DNA of 64,000 bases, from NCBI RefSeq assembly GCF_050587525.1, contig NZ_JBOBFT010000013.1:62001-126000 (forward strand), in the 5' to 3' direction. Shown here in pieces: positions 47,292 to 55,420 of this stretch. The notes under the pieces were generated by a model, which had not been told where the DNA came from, made no database searches, and worked only from the letters and a program-made list of their open reading frames with translations. The translations under genes were made by a program, and so were the position numbers. Within the stretch, counting starts at the first letter, position 1; every line of letters starts with the position of its first letter. This stretch comes from Plantibacter sp050587525. GTDB taxonomy: Bacteria; Actinomycetota; Actinomycetes; Actinomycetales; Microbacteriaceae.

Positions 47292-48224
47292 GCCATGGCC
47301 GATGCGGTCACGATTCTCGAGGATGAGTCTCGACAGCGCCGCCGTGGCCTGCGAGGCGGGTCCCGGTCTCGTGACGAGCACGAACTCCGTTCGGCCGGGT
47401 GACGGCAGATCGGTGCGTTCGACGAGCCCTGACGGCAGGAGCGATCGGGCGTGGACGATGTTCCCGAGGCCGGCGAGGGCTGCGGCTCGGAGCCCGAGGA
47501 GGTTGTCGGTCACGCAGGTGATCCGGTAGCCGAGGGACGCCGCGTCGAGGGCTGCGAGTGCCGCCTGCCTCGTGAGGCTCGGCAGCGGGTAGGTGACGAT
47601 GTTGACGGGTGCGCTCGTGTCCGGTGCGCGCTCCGGTGCGTGCTCCGGTGCGCGCGGTCCCGTCGCCGCCGCCGACTGCTGCTGCGCCTGCGCCTGCTCC
47701 TGCTCGTCGTCCGGGCGCCCCGCCCACACGAGCTCGTCGTCGAAGACGAGGGTTCCGTGCTGCTCCCCCGGCCTCCGCTTGATGAAGACGAGGTCGAGGT
47801 GGTTCGTGCGCACCTGTTCAAGGAGGGTCTCGCTGAGACCGACCCGGAGTTCGAGGTCGACACGCGGATGTGCCCTGCGGAACTCCAGCAGCAGGTGCGG
47901 GAGGTCCTCCGCGACGAGGTCCTCGGACGCTCCGAAGCGGACGCTTCCGGTCACCTGCGTCGTGTCCGGACTCTCGAAGTAGCCCTCGGCTGCGGCGAGC
48001 GCGTCGAGGATCGTGCGCGCGAACCCGACGAGCGCTTGGCCGTCAGGGGTCAGCTCGACGCGGTGCGGGTCCCGGTCGAACAGTCGCTTTCCGATCTGTC
48101 CTTCCAGGCGCATGATGTGTCCGCTCACGGTCGACTGCCGGAGGCCCAGTTCCCGAGCCGCGCTGCTGAAGCCGTCCGTGCGTGCGACCACGAGGAAGGT
48201 CTCCAGCAGTTCGGGGTCGATCAC
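47265..48224 (-). CDS. LysR-family transcriptional regulator
   Basis: A 319-residue LysR regulator. The winged helix is ELLETFLVVARTDGFSSAARELGLRQSTVSGHIMRLEGQIGKRLFDRDPHRVELTPDGQALVGFARTIL, followed by the substrate domain starting VTGSVRFGASEDL. The start is a GTG at 48224. An unusual insertion of about 37 residues (DDEQEQAQAQQQSAAATGPRAPEHAPERAPDT and neighbours) interrupts the substrate domain near residue 180. It is adjacent to metQ and might control sulfur or methionine uptake; this is inference from position only. Confidence 0.87.
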   Translation of the reverse strand: MIDPELLETFLVVARTDGFSSAARELGLRQSTVSGHIMRLEGQIGKRLFDRDPHRVELTPDGQALVGFARTILDALAAAEGYFESPDTTQVTGSVRFGASEDLVAEDLPHLLLEFRRAHPRVDLELRVGLSETLLEQVRTNHLDLVFIKRRPGEQHGTLVFDDELVWAGRPDDEQEQAQAQQQSAAATGPRAPEHAPERAPDTSAPVNIVTYPLPSLTRQAALAALDAASLGYRITCVTDNLLGLRAAALAGLGNIVHARSLLPSGLVERTDLPSPGRTEFVLVTRPGPASQATAALSRLILENRDRIGHGSRAWSANG

Positions 48225-48296
48225 GGTGCGCCTCGTTTCGTCTTCCGACAGCGTACGGTGTGCGCCCCGTGTGCGCCCTTCAGCCTCACTTCCTCG

Positions 48297-48361
48297 CCGC
48301 CGAGGTGAGGCTTCCGGTCGTTTTCGCGCCCCCAGGGCAACCGGAAGCCTCACCTCGGCGG
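48297..48361. repeat. Long palindrome with perfect 22-bp arms, copy 2 of the dispersed family
   Basis: The arms at 48297-48318 and 48340-48361 are perfect reverse complements around a 21-base loop. The inner stem GAGGTGAGGCTTCCGGT is identical to copy 1 at 12780-12834. Here the element lies between the metQ stop and the lysR start, both on the minus strand, so it is placed to terminate metQ transcription. Confidence 0.85.
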
Positions 48362-48418
48362 GTGTGCGCGTGCTGAGCACCGCGACCGTCGACCGCGCTG
48401 CTGCGTGTCGGCCGGGCG

Positions 48419-49366
48419 CTAGAACTGCTTCTTCTGCTGCTCCAGGATGCTGTTCAGTTCCTTCACCGAGGTGTCCTTGAAGATGCCCTCGAAGCCGTCC
48501 TCGGCCTGGATGGCCTTCTTGACCTCATCCGACTGGTAGATCTCGACGATCTTCGTGAGCGCGGCGTTGTCTGCGTCCTTCGCCCGGACGGCGAAGATGT
48601 TGATGTACTGGCCGAGGTCGTCGCGATCCGCATCCTCTTCGTAGATCTTCTGCTCAACCGTGAGACCGGCGGCCTGGGCGAAGTTCGAGTCGACGAACGC
48701 GATGTCGACGCTGTCGAGCGAGGCGGCGGTCTGCGTCGGGTCGATCGGGGTGATCGTGCCGATGCGGGACTTCGTGTAGTCGACGTCGTCGAGCGTCGCG
48801 TTCCACCCCGGGTCGCCCTTGAGCGTGACGAGCCCGGCCGCCTCGAGGGCGAGCAGCGGACGCACCTGGTTCGCGGGGTTGTTGCTGAGCGTCACTTCCG
48901 CGCCCTGCGGGATGTCCGCGACGGACGTCCATTTCTTCGAGTAGAAGCCGATCGGGTAGATCTCGCTCGCACCGATCGGCACGAGGTCCTCGCGCTGCGA
49001 TGCGTCGTATTGCGCGAGGTAGCGCACGTGCTGGAACTTGTTGATGTCGATGTCACCGTTGGTGAGCGCCGGGTTCGGCGTCGTGTAGTCGCTGAACGAG
49101 ACGATCTCCAGGTTGATGCCGTCCTCCTTCGCGCGCTTGACGACGATGTCCCAGAAGCTCTTGCCCGCGTCCACCACACCGAGCTTCACGGTCACGGGCT
49201 TGCCGGCGGCAGCCGCATCGTCGCTCGTGCCCTTGAACAGGTTCGGGATGATGAGGACCGCCGCGACGATGACGACGACGACCGCGACGGCGATCCCGAT
49301 GACGAGTCCTCGTCTGCCCGTGCGGGCCTTCTCTGGCAGGACGGGTGCTGGGGAGTCGTTCGACAT
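48419..49366 (-). CDS. metQ: MetQ/NlpA-type methionine-binding protein, membrane-anchored
   Basis: A 315-residue binding protein of the NlpA/MetQ family: VTVKLGVVDAGKSFWDIVVKRAKEDGINLEIVSFSDYTTPNPALTNGDIDINKFQHVRYL is the family's core. It delivers D/L-methionine or related sulfur compounds to MetNI. Instead of a lipobox it has an N-terminal transmembrane segment (GRRGLVIGIAVAVVVVIVAAVLIIPNL) and no cysteine, so it is anchored by a helix. AGAGGAA precedes the ATG at 49366. It is divergent from metN. Confidence 0.9.
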   Translation of the reverse strand: MSNDSPAPVLPEKARTGRRGLVIGIAVAVVVVIVAAVLIIPNLFKGTSDDAAAAGKPVTVKLGVVDAGKSFWDIVVKRAKEDGINLEIVSFSDYTTPNPALTNGDIDINKFQHVRYLAQYDASQREDLVPIGASEIYPIGFYSKKWTSVADIPQGAEVTLSNNPANQVRPLLALEAAGLVTLKGDPGWNATLDDVDYTKSRIGTITPIDPTQTAASLDSVDIAFVDSNFAQAAGLTVEQKIYEEDADRDDLGQYINIFAVRAKDADNAALTKIVEIYQSDEVKKAIQAEDGFEGIFKDTSVKELNSILEQQKKQF

Positions 49367-49568
49367 GGTTCCTCTTTCGAGTCTGGGCTCGATCGGCGAT
49401 CGGCGGGTGAGTGCCCCATGGTGGCGGCCGGGCATGCGCCGGACGAATCGTGTGAAGCCGAGTGACACCGGGTTACGAAATGTTCCCGAGCGCCCGGAAA
49501 CCGGTCCTTCCTGCCGCCTATCGTCGGGAGTCGACTCCGACCGGAGCGAGCAGGACGAGAGGCGGACC
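49367..49568. promoter_or_regulatory. Divergent metQ/metN control region
   Basis: This 202-base region separates metQ and metN. It contains the 12-bp palindrome GGAGTCGACTCC (49527-49538), about 30 bases before metN. I looked for SAM-riboswitch landmarks and saw none, so control is probably by a DNA-binding protein, perhaps the adjacent LysR regulator. Confidence 0.5.
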
Positions 49569-50591
49569 ATGGCATCGATCATCGAATTCCAAGGAGTGTC
49601 GAAGACATTCCCCTCCGGGAATACGACGATCACGGCGGTGGACGACGTCGACCTGGCCATCGAGGCCGGCGAGATCTTCGGGATCATCGGCTACTCCGGA
49701 GCCGGCAAGAGCACCCTCGTGCGGCTCATCAACGGACTGGAACGCGCGACGAGCGGCACCATCCGCGTCGGCGACGTGGAGATCACCGCGCTCAGCGAAC
49801 GACAGCTTCCACCCGTTCGTGGCACCATCGGCATGATCTTCCAGCAGTTCAACCTGTTGCGGTCACGCACGATCGCCGGCAACGTCGAGTTCCCGCTCCG
49901 GGTGGCCGGCTGGCCGAAAGCGAAACGGAAGGCGCGCGTCGCCCAGTTGCTCGACTTCGTCGGACTCCTCGACCGAGCGCACGACTACCCGGAGCAGCTC
50001 TCCGGTGGCCAGAAGCAGCGGGTCGGCATCGCGCGGGCCCTCGCCGTCTCCCCCAGCGTGCTCCTTGCCGATGAGGCCACGAGCGCCCTCGACCCGGAGA
50101 CGACGCAGGACGTCCTCCGCCTCCTCACGAAGACGAATCGCGAGCTCGGCGTCACGATCGTCGTGATCACGCATGAGATGGACGTCATCCGTGAGATCGC
50201 CGACCGCGTCGCAGTGCTCGACGAGGGCCGCGTCGTCGAGCTCGGCTCGACCTACGACGTGTTCGCCGAGTCGAAGACGGCGACCGCCAGGCGATTCCTG
50301 CAGACCGTCGTCCGAACCCGTCCGAGCGAGGAGGACCTCGCCCGCATCCGCCGCAACCACCCGGGCAGGGTCGTCATCGTCGACGTCGACGACATCGCGA
50401 CCCTGAGCGAGCAGCTGGCCCACCTGAAGGAGATCGGCGTGGGGGTGACCCTCGCCTTCGGCGGCATCGACTCGTTGCAGGACCGTGAGTTCGGAAGCCT
50501 GACCCTCTCGCTCACGGGCGACACGGCAGCCGTCGACCGCGGAGTGGCCGCGCTCAGATCGGTCACGAGCGTCGAGGAGGTCGCCGCGTGA
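49569..50591 (+). CDS. metN: Methionine ABC transporter ATP-binding protein
   Basis: A 340-residue ATPase. Walker A is GYSGAGKST, the signature LSGGQKQR, Walker B LLADEATSALD, and the switch ITHEM. After the ATPase comes a C-terminal regulatory domain (from about residue 265) of the NIL type that senses methionine in E. coli MetN; here it holds RVVIVDVDDIATLSEQLAHLKEIGVGVTLAFGGIDSLQDREFGSLTLSL. The ATG at 49569 gives the family length. It overlaps metI by GTGA. Confidence 0.93.
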   Translation: MASIIEFQGVSKTFPSGNTTITAVDDVDLAIEAGEIFGIIGYSGAGKSTLVRLINGLERATSGTIRVGDVEITALSERQLPPVRGTIGMIFQQFNLLRSRTIAGNVEFPLRVAGWPKAKRKARVAQLLDFVGLLDRAHDYPEQLSGGQKQRVGIARALAVSPSVLLADEATSALDPETTQDVLRLLTKTNRELGVTIVVITHEMDVIREIADRVAVLDEGRVVELGSTYDVFAESKTATARRFLQTVVRTRPSEEDLARIRRNHPGRVVIVDVDDIATLSEQLAHLKEIGVGVTLAFGGIDSLQDREFGSLTLSLTGDTAAVDRGVAALRSVTSVEEVAA

Positions 50592-51250
50592 ACACCGGTT
50601 GGGACATCCTGCTCCCCAAACTCCTGGCGAACCTCTGGATCACCCTCTACATGGTGTCCGTCACGCTGCTCGTCAGCGGGATTCTCGGCATGCTGCTGGG
50701 GCTCGCGCTGTATACGAGCCGCCCGAACGGCCTTCTCCAGAACCGGTTCGTGTTCGCCGGCCTCAACCTGTTCGTGAACATCGTCCGGCCGATCCCGTTC
50801 ATCATCCTCATCTCCGCCCTCCTCCCCGTCACCCGAGCGGTCGTCGGAACCCACATCGGGACGAACGCGGCGATCTTCGTCATGATCGTCGCAGCCACGT
50901 TCTACATCGGGCGCATCGTGGAGCAGAACCTCGTGAGCATCGATCCCGGCGTCATCGAAGCCGTTCGGGCCGCCGGAGCCCGCCCGCTCCGGATCATCCT
51001 CACGGTCCTCATCCCCGAGGCGCTCGGCCCGCTCGTGCTCGGCTACACCTTCGTCGTCATCGGCATCGTCGACATGTCGGCCCTCGCCGGGGTCATCGGC
51101 GGGCGCGGCCTCGGCGACTTCGCCCTCGTCAACGGGTACAACGTGTTCCGGTGGGATGTCACTCTCGTGGCGACCGCCGTGATCGTCATCATCGTGCAGC
51201 TCGTGCAGTTCATCGGCAACCGCGTGTCCCGCCGCGTCCTCCGCTACTAG
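50588..51250 (+). CDS. metI: Methionine ABC transporter permease
   Basis: A 220-residue permease with five hydrophobic helices and the MetI signature IVRPIPFIILISALLPVTRAVVGTHIG. The EAA-type loop is VIEAVRAAGARPLRIILTVLIPEALGPLVLGYT. The GTG at 50588 overlaps the metN stop. It forms the membrane channel for MetNQ-mediated import of methionine or related sulfur compounds. Confidence 0.93.
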   Translation: MNTGWDILLPKLLANLWITLYMVSVTLLVSGILGMLLGLALYTSRPNGLLQNRFVFAGLNLFVNIVRPIPFIILISALLPVTRAVVGTHIGTNAAIFVMIVAATFYIGRIVEQNLVSIDPGVIEAVRAAGARPLRIILTVLIPEALGPLVLGYTFVVIGIVDMSALAGVIGGRGLGDFALVNGYNVFRWDVTLVATAVIVIIVQLVQFIGNRVSRRVLRY

Positions 51251-51267
51251 ATCAGGAGCACCACACC

Positions 51268-52596
51268 ATGACCATCCCCACCACCACCAGGCTCGCCGCT
51301 GAAGGCTCTGAGACAAGTGGCCCAGCTGCACACGGCTTCGACGACGTCGCAGCGCTCTTCCGGCCGATCTTCGCCGACATCGCCGAGACGGCCGTCCGAC
51401 GCGAGACGGACCGGGACCTCCCCTTCGACGCCGTTCATGCGCTCAAGGCGGCGGGATTCGGCGCCCTGCGCATCCCGACGGAGTTCGGCGGGTTCGGGCT
51501 GAGCCTCGAGGAACTCTTCGTGCTGCTCATCGAACTGGGGGCCGCGGACTCCAATCTTCCGCAGCTCCTCCGCGGACACGTGGCGTTCGTCGAGACGCAA
51601 CTCGCCCTCCCGAAGACGGAGCGTCGAGACCGCTGGTTCCGTCGCATCGCCGACCGGGACATCCTCTTCGGCAACGCGCAAGCCGAACTCGGCGAAGCCA
51701 CGAATCCGTCGACCGCGATCACCGAACGGGACGGACGGCTCCTCCTCAACGGCCGGAAGTTCTATTCCACGGGCACCCTCTACGCGGACTGGATCTGGTC
51801 CATGGCGCACCACGAGGGCGAGCTCGTCGCCCTCGCCGTGTCCGCGACGGCGGCCGGAGTCTCCCGCATCGACGACTGGGACGGATTCGGGCAACGGCTG
51901 ACGGGGAGCGGGACGACGGTCTTCGAGGACGTCGAGATCGATCCGGCGGAGATCCTGCCGTCGAGCGTGAACGACGCCGTCCGTCCGCACGCCTACATCG
52001 CGGGCCTGTACCAGCTCATCCTGCTCGCGGCGCTGGCGGGGATCGGACGAGCGGCCGAGCGGGAGGCGATCGACTTCGTCCGCCCCCGCACACGGACCTT
52101 CGGCGTCCCCGGGCTCTCCTCGCCCAGGGAGGATCCGCTCGTGCAGCGCGTCGTCGGGAAGGTGTCGAGTCTGCGGTTCGCGGTCGATGCCACGGTCCTC
52201 GCCGCCGTGCGCGGCCTTGAGCGCACGGACACGCACCGCCGCAGGGACGAGACGGACGAGGCCGCGTACCAGGCGTCCCTCATCGGCGTCTACGAAGCGC
52301 AGCAGGTCGTCATCGACCTCGTGCTCTCCGCGACGAGCGACCTGTTCGAGGTCGGCGGGGCGTCCGCCGTGACGACGGGACGACAGCTCGATCGGCTCTG
52401 GCGGAACGCGCGCACGATCTCGTCGCACAATCCGGCCATCCTGCGCGAGCGCGCCATCGGCGACTACCACCTGAACGGGACGCCGCCGATCACCCGGCTG
52501 CACGCGCCCGCACAGGCGCAGTCCGTCGAGGAGACGGCGCAGCCCACCGAGGAGACGGCGCGGCCCACCGACGAGTCGGCGCAGCCCGCCGACTAA
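51268..52596 (+). CDS. Acyl-CoA-dehydrogenase-like flavin monooxygenase (SfnB/DszC type)
   Basis: A 442-residue protein of the acyl-CoA dehydrogenase fold. FAVDATVLAAVRGLERT and FEVGGASAVTTGRQLDRLWRNARTISSHNPAILRERAIGDYHLNG are typical of the SfnB/DszC branch that oxidises sulfur compounds with FMNH2 and oxygen. A catalytic base of true dehydrogenases is not evident. It directly follows metI (AGGAG before the ATG at 51268), so it probably acts on a sulfur compound imported by MetNIQ. The last 30 residues are a low-complexity repeat (ETAQPTE, ETARPTD, ESAQPAD). Confidence 0.82.
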   Translation: MTIPTTTRLAAEGSETSGPAAHGFDDVAALFRPIFADIAETAVRRETDRDLPFDAVHALKAAGFGALRIPTEFGGFGLSLEELFVLLIELGAADSNLPQLLRGHVAFVETQLALPKTERRDRWFRRIADRDILFGNAQAELGEATNPSTAITERDGRLLLNGRKFYSTGTLYADWIWSMAHHEGELVALAVSATAAGVSRIDDWDGFGQRLTGSGTTVFEDVEIDPAEILPSSVNDAVRPHAYIAGLYQLILLAALAGIGRAAEREAIDFVRPRTRTFGVPGLSSPREDPLVQRVVGKVSSLRFAVDATVLAAVRGLERTDTHRRRDETDEAAYQASLIGVYEAQQVVIDLVLSATSDLFEVGGASAVTTGRQLDRLWRNARTISSHNPAILRERAIGDYHLNGTPPITRLHAPAQAQSVEETAQPTEETARPTDESAQPAD

Positions 52597-54014
52597 CCGA
52601 ACCGCAGGGGCTCCACGGGAACGTCGAGGTTCCGGCCGCCGCGGTACCGTGCGGCCGTGTGCGTCTCCGGCAGCCTGCTGCGACCGGCGCCGAAGAGCCG
52701 TTCGCGCAGCGTCTCGCCGGGGACGTACCCGTCACGGATGCGACCACGACGGCGCAGCTCCGGAACCACGAGCTCGACGAAGTCGCGCACGGTGTCGTAC
52801 GAGTGGTACTGGCGCAGGTTGATGCCGTCGATGCCGTCCTCGTCGAGCCAGCGTTCGATCTCGTCGGCGACGACCTTCGGCGTGCCGGCGACGAAGAATC
52901 GCTCCGAACGTCCGTCGCGGATCTTCACGAGCGCCTCACCGACCGTGGTGCCCTCCGCGAAGCCGCGGAAGAACGGGTGCCCGACGGCCCCCTCGGCCTC
53001 GGCGACCTGCGACATGAGCGTGTCCTTCGGGTAGGACGGGATGTCCCACGGGACGCCGGCGTGGGCGAGCATCCCCTCGACACTCGTGCGTTCCCGGTAG
53101 AGGCGCAGCTTGTCGGCCGCCTCCTCCTCGGTTCGCCCGACGACGACTCCGGCCTGGATGACGAACCGCACGTCGTCCCGCCCACGTCCGTGACGCTCCG
53201 CGGCATCGCGCATCCCCTCGGCGTTCGCCCGGAAATCGGCGGCCGTCTTGCCGCCCGTGAACACGATCTCCGCGTGGCGGCCGGCGAACTCGATGCCTTC
53301 AGGCGACCCCGTGGCCTGGTAGATGACGGGGGTCCGCTGCGGCGACGGCTCGCTCAGGTGCGGACCGGCGACGCGGAAGTGCTCACCGATGTGGTCGATA
53401 GCGCGCACCTTCGCAGGGTCCGTGTACACGCCGTTCACGGCATCGCGGATCACCGCGTCGTCGTCCCACGAGCCCTCCCACAGCTTGTACACCACGTCGA
53501 GGAACTCGTCGGCCAGCTCGTAGCGTCGTTCCTTCGGCATCTCGCCCTCGAGCCCGAAGTTGCGGGCGGCGTTGGGCAGATAGGACGTGACGACGTTCCA
53601 GCCGACGCGCCCCTTCGTGAGGTGGTCGAGCGTGCTCATGCGGCGCGCGAACGCGAACGGCGGTTCGTACGTCGTCGAGAAGGTGACGCCGAAGCCGAGG
53701 CCCTTCGTGACGGCCGCCATCGCTGGGATGACGAGGAGCGGATCGTTGCTCGGGATCTGCAGGCCCTCACGGATGGCCGTGTCGGCGTTGCCCCGGAAGG
53801 TGTCGTAGGCACCGACGACGTCGGCGAGGAAGATGCCGTCGACGCCGCCGTCTTCGAGGATCTGGGCGAGCTGGGTCCAGTACTCGATGTCGTTGAACCG
53901 TTGCCGGTTGTTCTCCGGCAGCGTCCACAGCCCGTGGGTGATGTGGCTCACCGTGTTCATCTCGAATAGATTCACGATGAGCTGCTTCGGTTCGCTGTGT
54001 GTTGGCTTCGTCAC
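52593..54014 (-). CDS. NtaA/SnaA/DszA-type flavin-dependent monooxygenase
   Basis: A 473-residue LLM monooxygenase close to DszA/NtaA. Hallmarks are ITHGLWTLPENNRQRFNDIEYW, FLADVVGAYDTFRG, TFSTTYEPPFAFARRMSTLDHLTKGRVGWNVVTSYLPNAARNFGL, and GINLRQYHSYDTVRDFVELVVPELRRRG. It needs FMNH2 from a reductase. Together with the convergent SfnB/DszC-like gene it suggests a two-enzyme oxidation of a sulfone or thioether. Stop codons of the two genes overlap at 52593-52596 (CTAA). The GTG at 54014 is used as start. Confidence 0.87.
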   Translation of the reverse strand: MTKPTHSEPKQLIVNLFEMNTVSHITHGLWTLPENNRQRFNDIEYWTQLAQILEDGGVDGIFLADVVGAYDTFRGNADTAIREGLQIPSNDPLLVIPAMAAVTKGLGFGVTFSTTYEPPFAFARRMSTLDHLTKGRVGWNVVTSYLPNAARNFGLEGEMPKERRYELADEFLDVVYKLWEGSWDDDAVIRDAVNGVYTDPAKVRAIDHIGEHFRVAGPHLSEPSPQRTPVIYQATGSPEGIEFAGRHAEIVFTGGKTAADFRANAEGMRDAAERHGRGRDDVRFVIQAGVVVGRTEEEAADKLRLYRERTSVEGMLAHAGVPWDIPSYPKDTLMSQVAEAEGAVGHPFFRGFAEGTTVGEALVKIRDGRSERFFVAGTPKVVADEIERWLDEDGIDGINLRQYHSYDTVRDFVELVVPELRRRGRIRDGYVPGETLRERLFGAGRSRLPETHTAARYRGGRNLDVPVEPLRFG

Positions 54015-54127
54015 CGTGCGCTGTCCTCCAGGGTTCGTCGACGCGGACCCTCCGATTCTAGGTGCGACGGCAGCCCCGGAATCGTCACGAGCGACTGCAC
54101 GGGCACCCGCTGTGACAGCATGGGGGC

Positions 54128-55366
54128 GTGAAGATCATCGTGGGAGTCACCGGTGGCATCGCCGCCTACAAGTCCGTCACCATCGTCCGCCAACTGGTCA
54201 CGGCGGGCCACGACGTCACGGTCATCCCGACCGAGTCCGCCCTGCGCTTCGTCGGGACGCCCACGTGGGAGGCCGCGAGCCGAAACGCCGTGACGACCTC
54301 GGTGCACGATGACGTCGCCCGCGTCAGGCACGTGGCACTCGGTCAGGAGGCGGAGCTGATCATCATCGCCCCGACGACCGCGAACTTCATCGCGAAGTTC
54401 GCCGCGGGACTCGCCGATGACCTCCTCGGTACAACGCTCCTCGCCACGAAGGCGCCCGTGGTCCTCGCCCCCGCGATGCACACGGAGATGTGGCTGCATC
54501 CCTCCACCGTCGACAATGTCGCGACCCTGCGTCGCCGCGGCGTGCACGTCGTCGGACCGGAGAGCGGTGCGCTGACGGGCGGCGACGAAGGGCCCGGCCG
54601 GATGACGGAGCCCGCCGACATCGTCGCGTTCGGGCTGGGGCTCCTCGACACCGGTACCTCCCCTCAGGACGGCACAGCACCGCAGGACCTCGCGGGCCTC
54701 CGCGTCGTCGTGAGCGCCGGAGGCACACGCGAACCGATCGACCCCGTCCGCTTCCTCGGCAACCGTTCGAGCGGTCGGCAGGGTGTCGCCGTCGCCGCCG
54801 CGGCCGCCGCCCGCGGTGCACACGTCACCCTCGTCGCCGCGAACGTGTCCGCCGACGTCCTCGCTGCGCTCCCCTCGTCGACGCCCGTGCACGTCCGGTC
54901 GGTCGGCACGGCTGCAGAACTCGCTGCGGAGGTGAACACGCTCGAGGACGAGGCCGATGTCATCGTGATGGCCGCCGCCGTCGCCGATTACCGTCCGGTC
55001 ACCGTCTCGGACGGCAAGCTGACGAAGGACGTCGTTGGCGATCGGCTGACGATCGAGCTCGTGGCGAACCCGGACATCCTCGCGGGGCTCGTCGCCGCGC
55101 GGCGCGTCGGCCAAACGATCGTCGGGTTCGCGGCGGAGACGAGTTCGAGCCACGAGGAACTCCTCGAACGGGGCCGACGGAAGCGGGCACGCAAAGGCGT
55201 GGACCTCCTCGCCCTCAACGCGGTCGGCTGGGACGCGGGCTTCGAGACGCTCGACAACACGCTCGTCATCATCGGCTCGGACGACGCCGTCATCGCCGAA
55301 TCGTCCGGCAGCAAACGCGTCGTCGCAGACGCCCTGTGGGACGCGGTCCTGACGACTCGTCTCTGA
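54128..55366 (+). CDS. coaBC: Bifunctional phosphopantothenoylcysteine decarboxylase/phosphopantothenate-cysteine ligase
   Basis: A 412-residue coenzyme A biosynthesis enzyme. The N-terminal half is the FMN-dependent CoaC decarboxylase (GVTGGIAAYKSVTIVRQL; APTTANFIAKFAAGLADDLL; APAMHTEMWLHPSTV). The PAMH in place of the usual PAMN is, as I recall, normal in actinobacteria. The C-terminal half is CoaB ligase (VVSAGGTREPIDPVRFLGNRSSGRQGVAVAAAA, then GKLTKD and ELVANPDILAGL). It is a core gene flanked by accessory islands. Confidence 0.95.
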   Translation: MKIIVGVTGGIAAYKSVTIVRQLVTAGHDVTVIPTESALRFVGTPTWEAASRNAVTTSVHDDVARVRHVALGQEAELIIIAPTTANFIAKFAAGLADDLLGTTLLATKAPVVLAPAMHTEMWLHPSTVDNVATLRRRGVHVVGPESGALTGGDEGPGRMTEPADIVAFGLGLLDTGTSPQDGTAPQDLAGLRVVVSAGGTREPIDPVRFLGNRSSGRQGVAVAAAAAARGAHVTLVAANVSADVLAALPSSTPVHVRSVGTAAELAAEVNTLEDEADVIVMAAAVADYRPVTVSDGKLTKDVVGDRLTIELVANPDILAGLVAARRVGQTIVGFAAETSSSHEELLERGRRKRARKGVDLLALNAVGWDAGFETLDNTLVIIGSDDAVIAESSGSKRVVADALWDAVLTTRL

Positions 55367-55390
55367 CGGCTTCGCGAGCTGGGCGCAGCG

Positions 55391-55420
55391 CAGCTCAGCG
55401 CAGCTCAGCTCAGCTCAGCT
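55391..55420. repeat. Pentanucleotide CAGCT repeat
   Basis: Six pentamers (CAGCT, one variant CAGCG) run together in the 53-base gap between coaBC and the convergent P1 peptidase gene, ending at the peptidase stop codon. Preceding bases (GCGCAGCG) are also repeat-like. Confidence 0.85.

Noticed and set aside
49367..49568. SAM riboswitch upstream of the metQ/metN genes
   Set aside because: I looked for the conserved core landmarks of known SAM riboswitch classes on both strands and found none.
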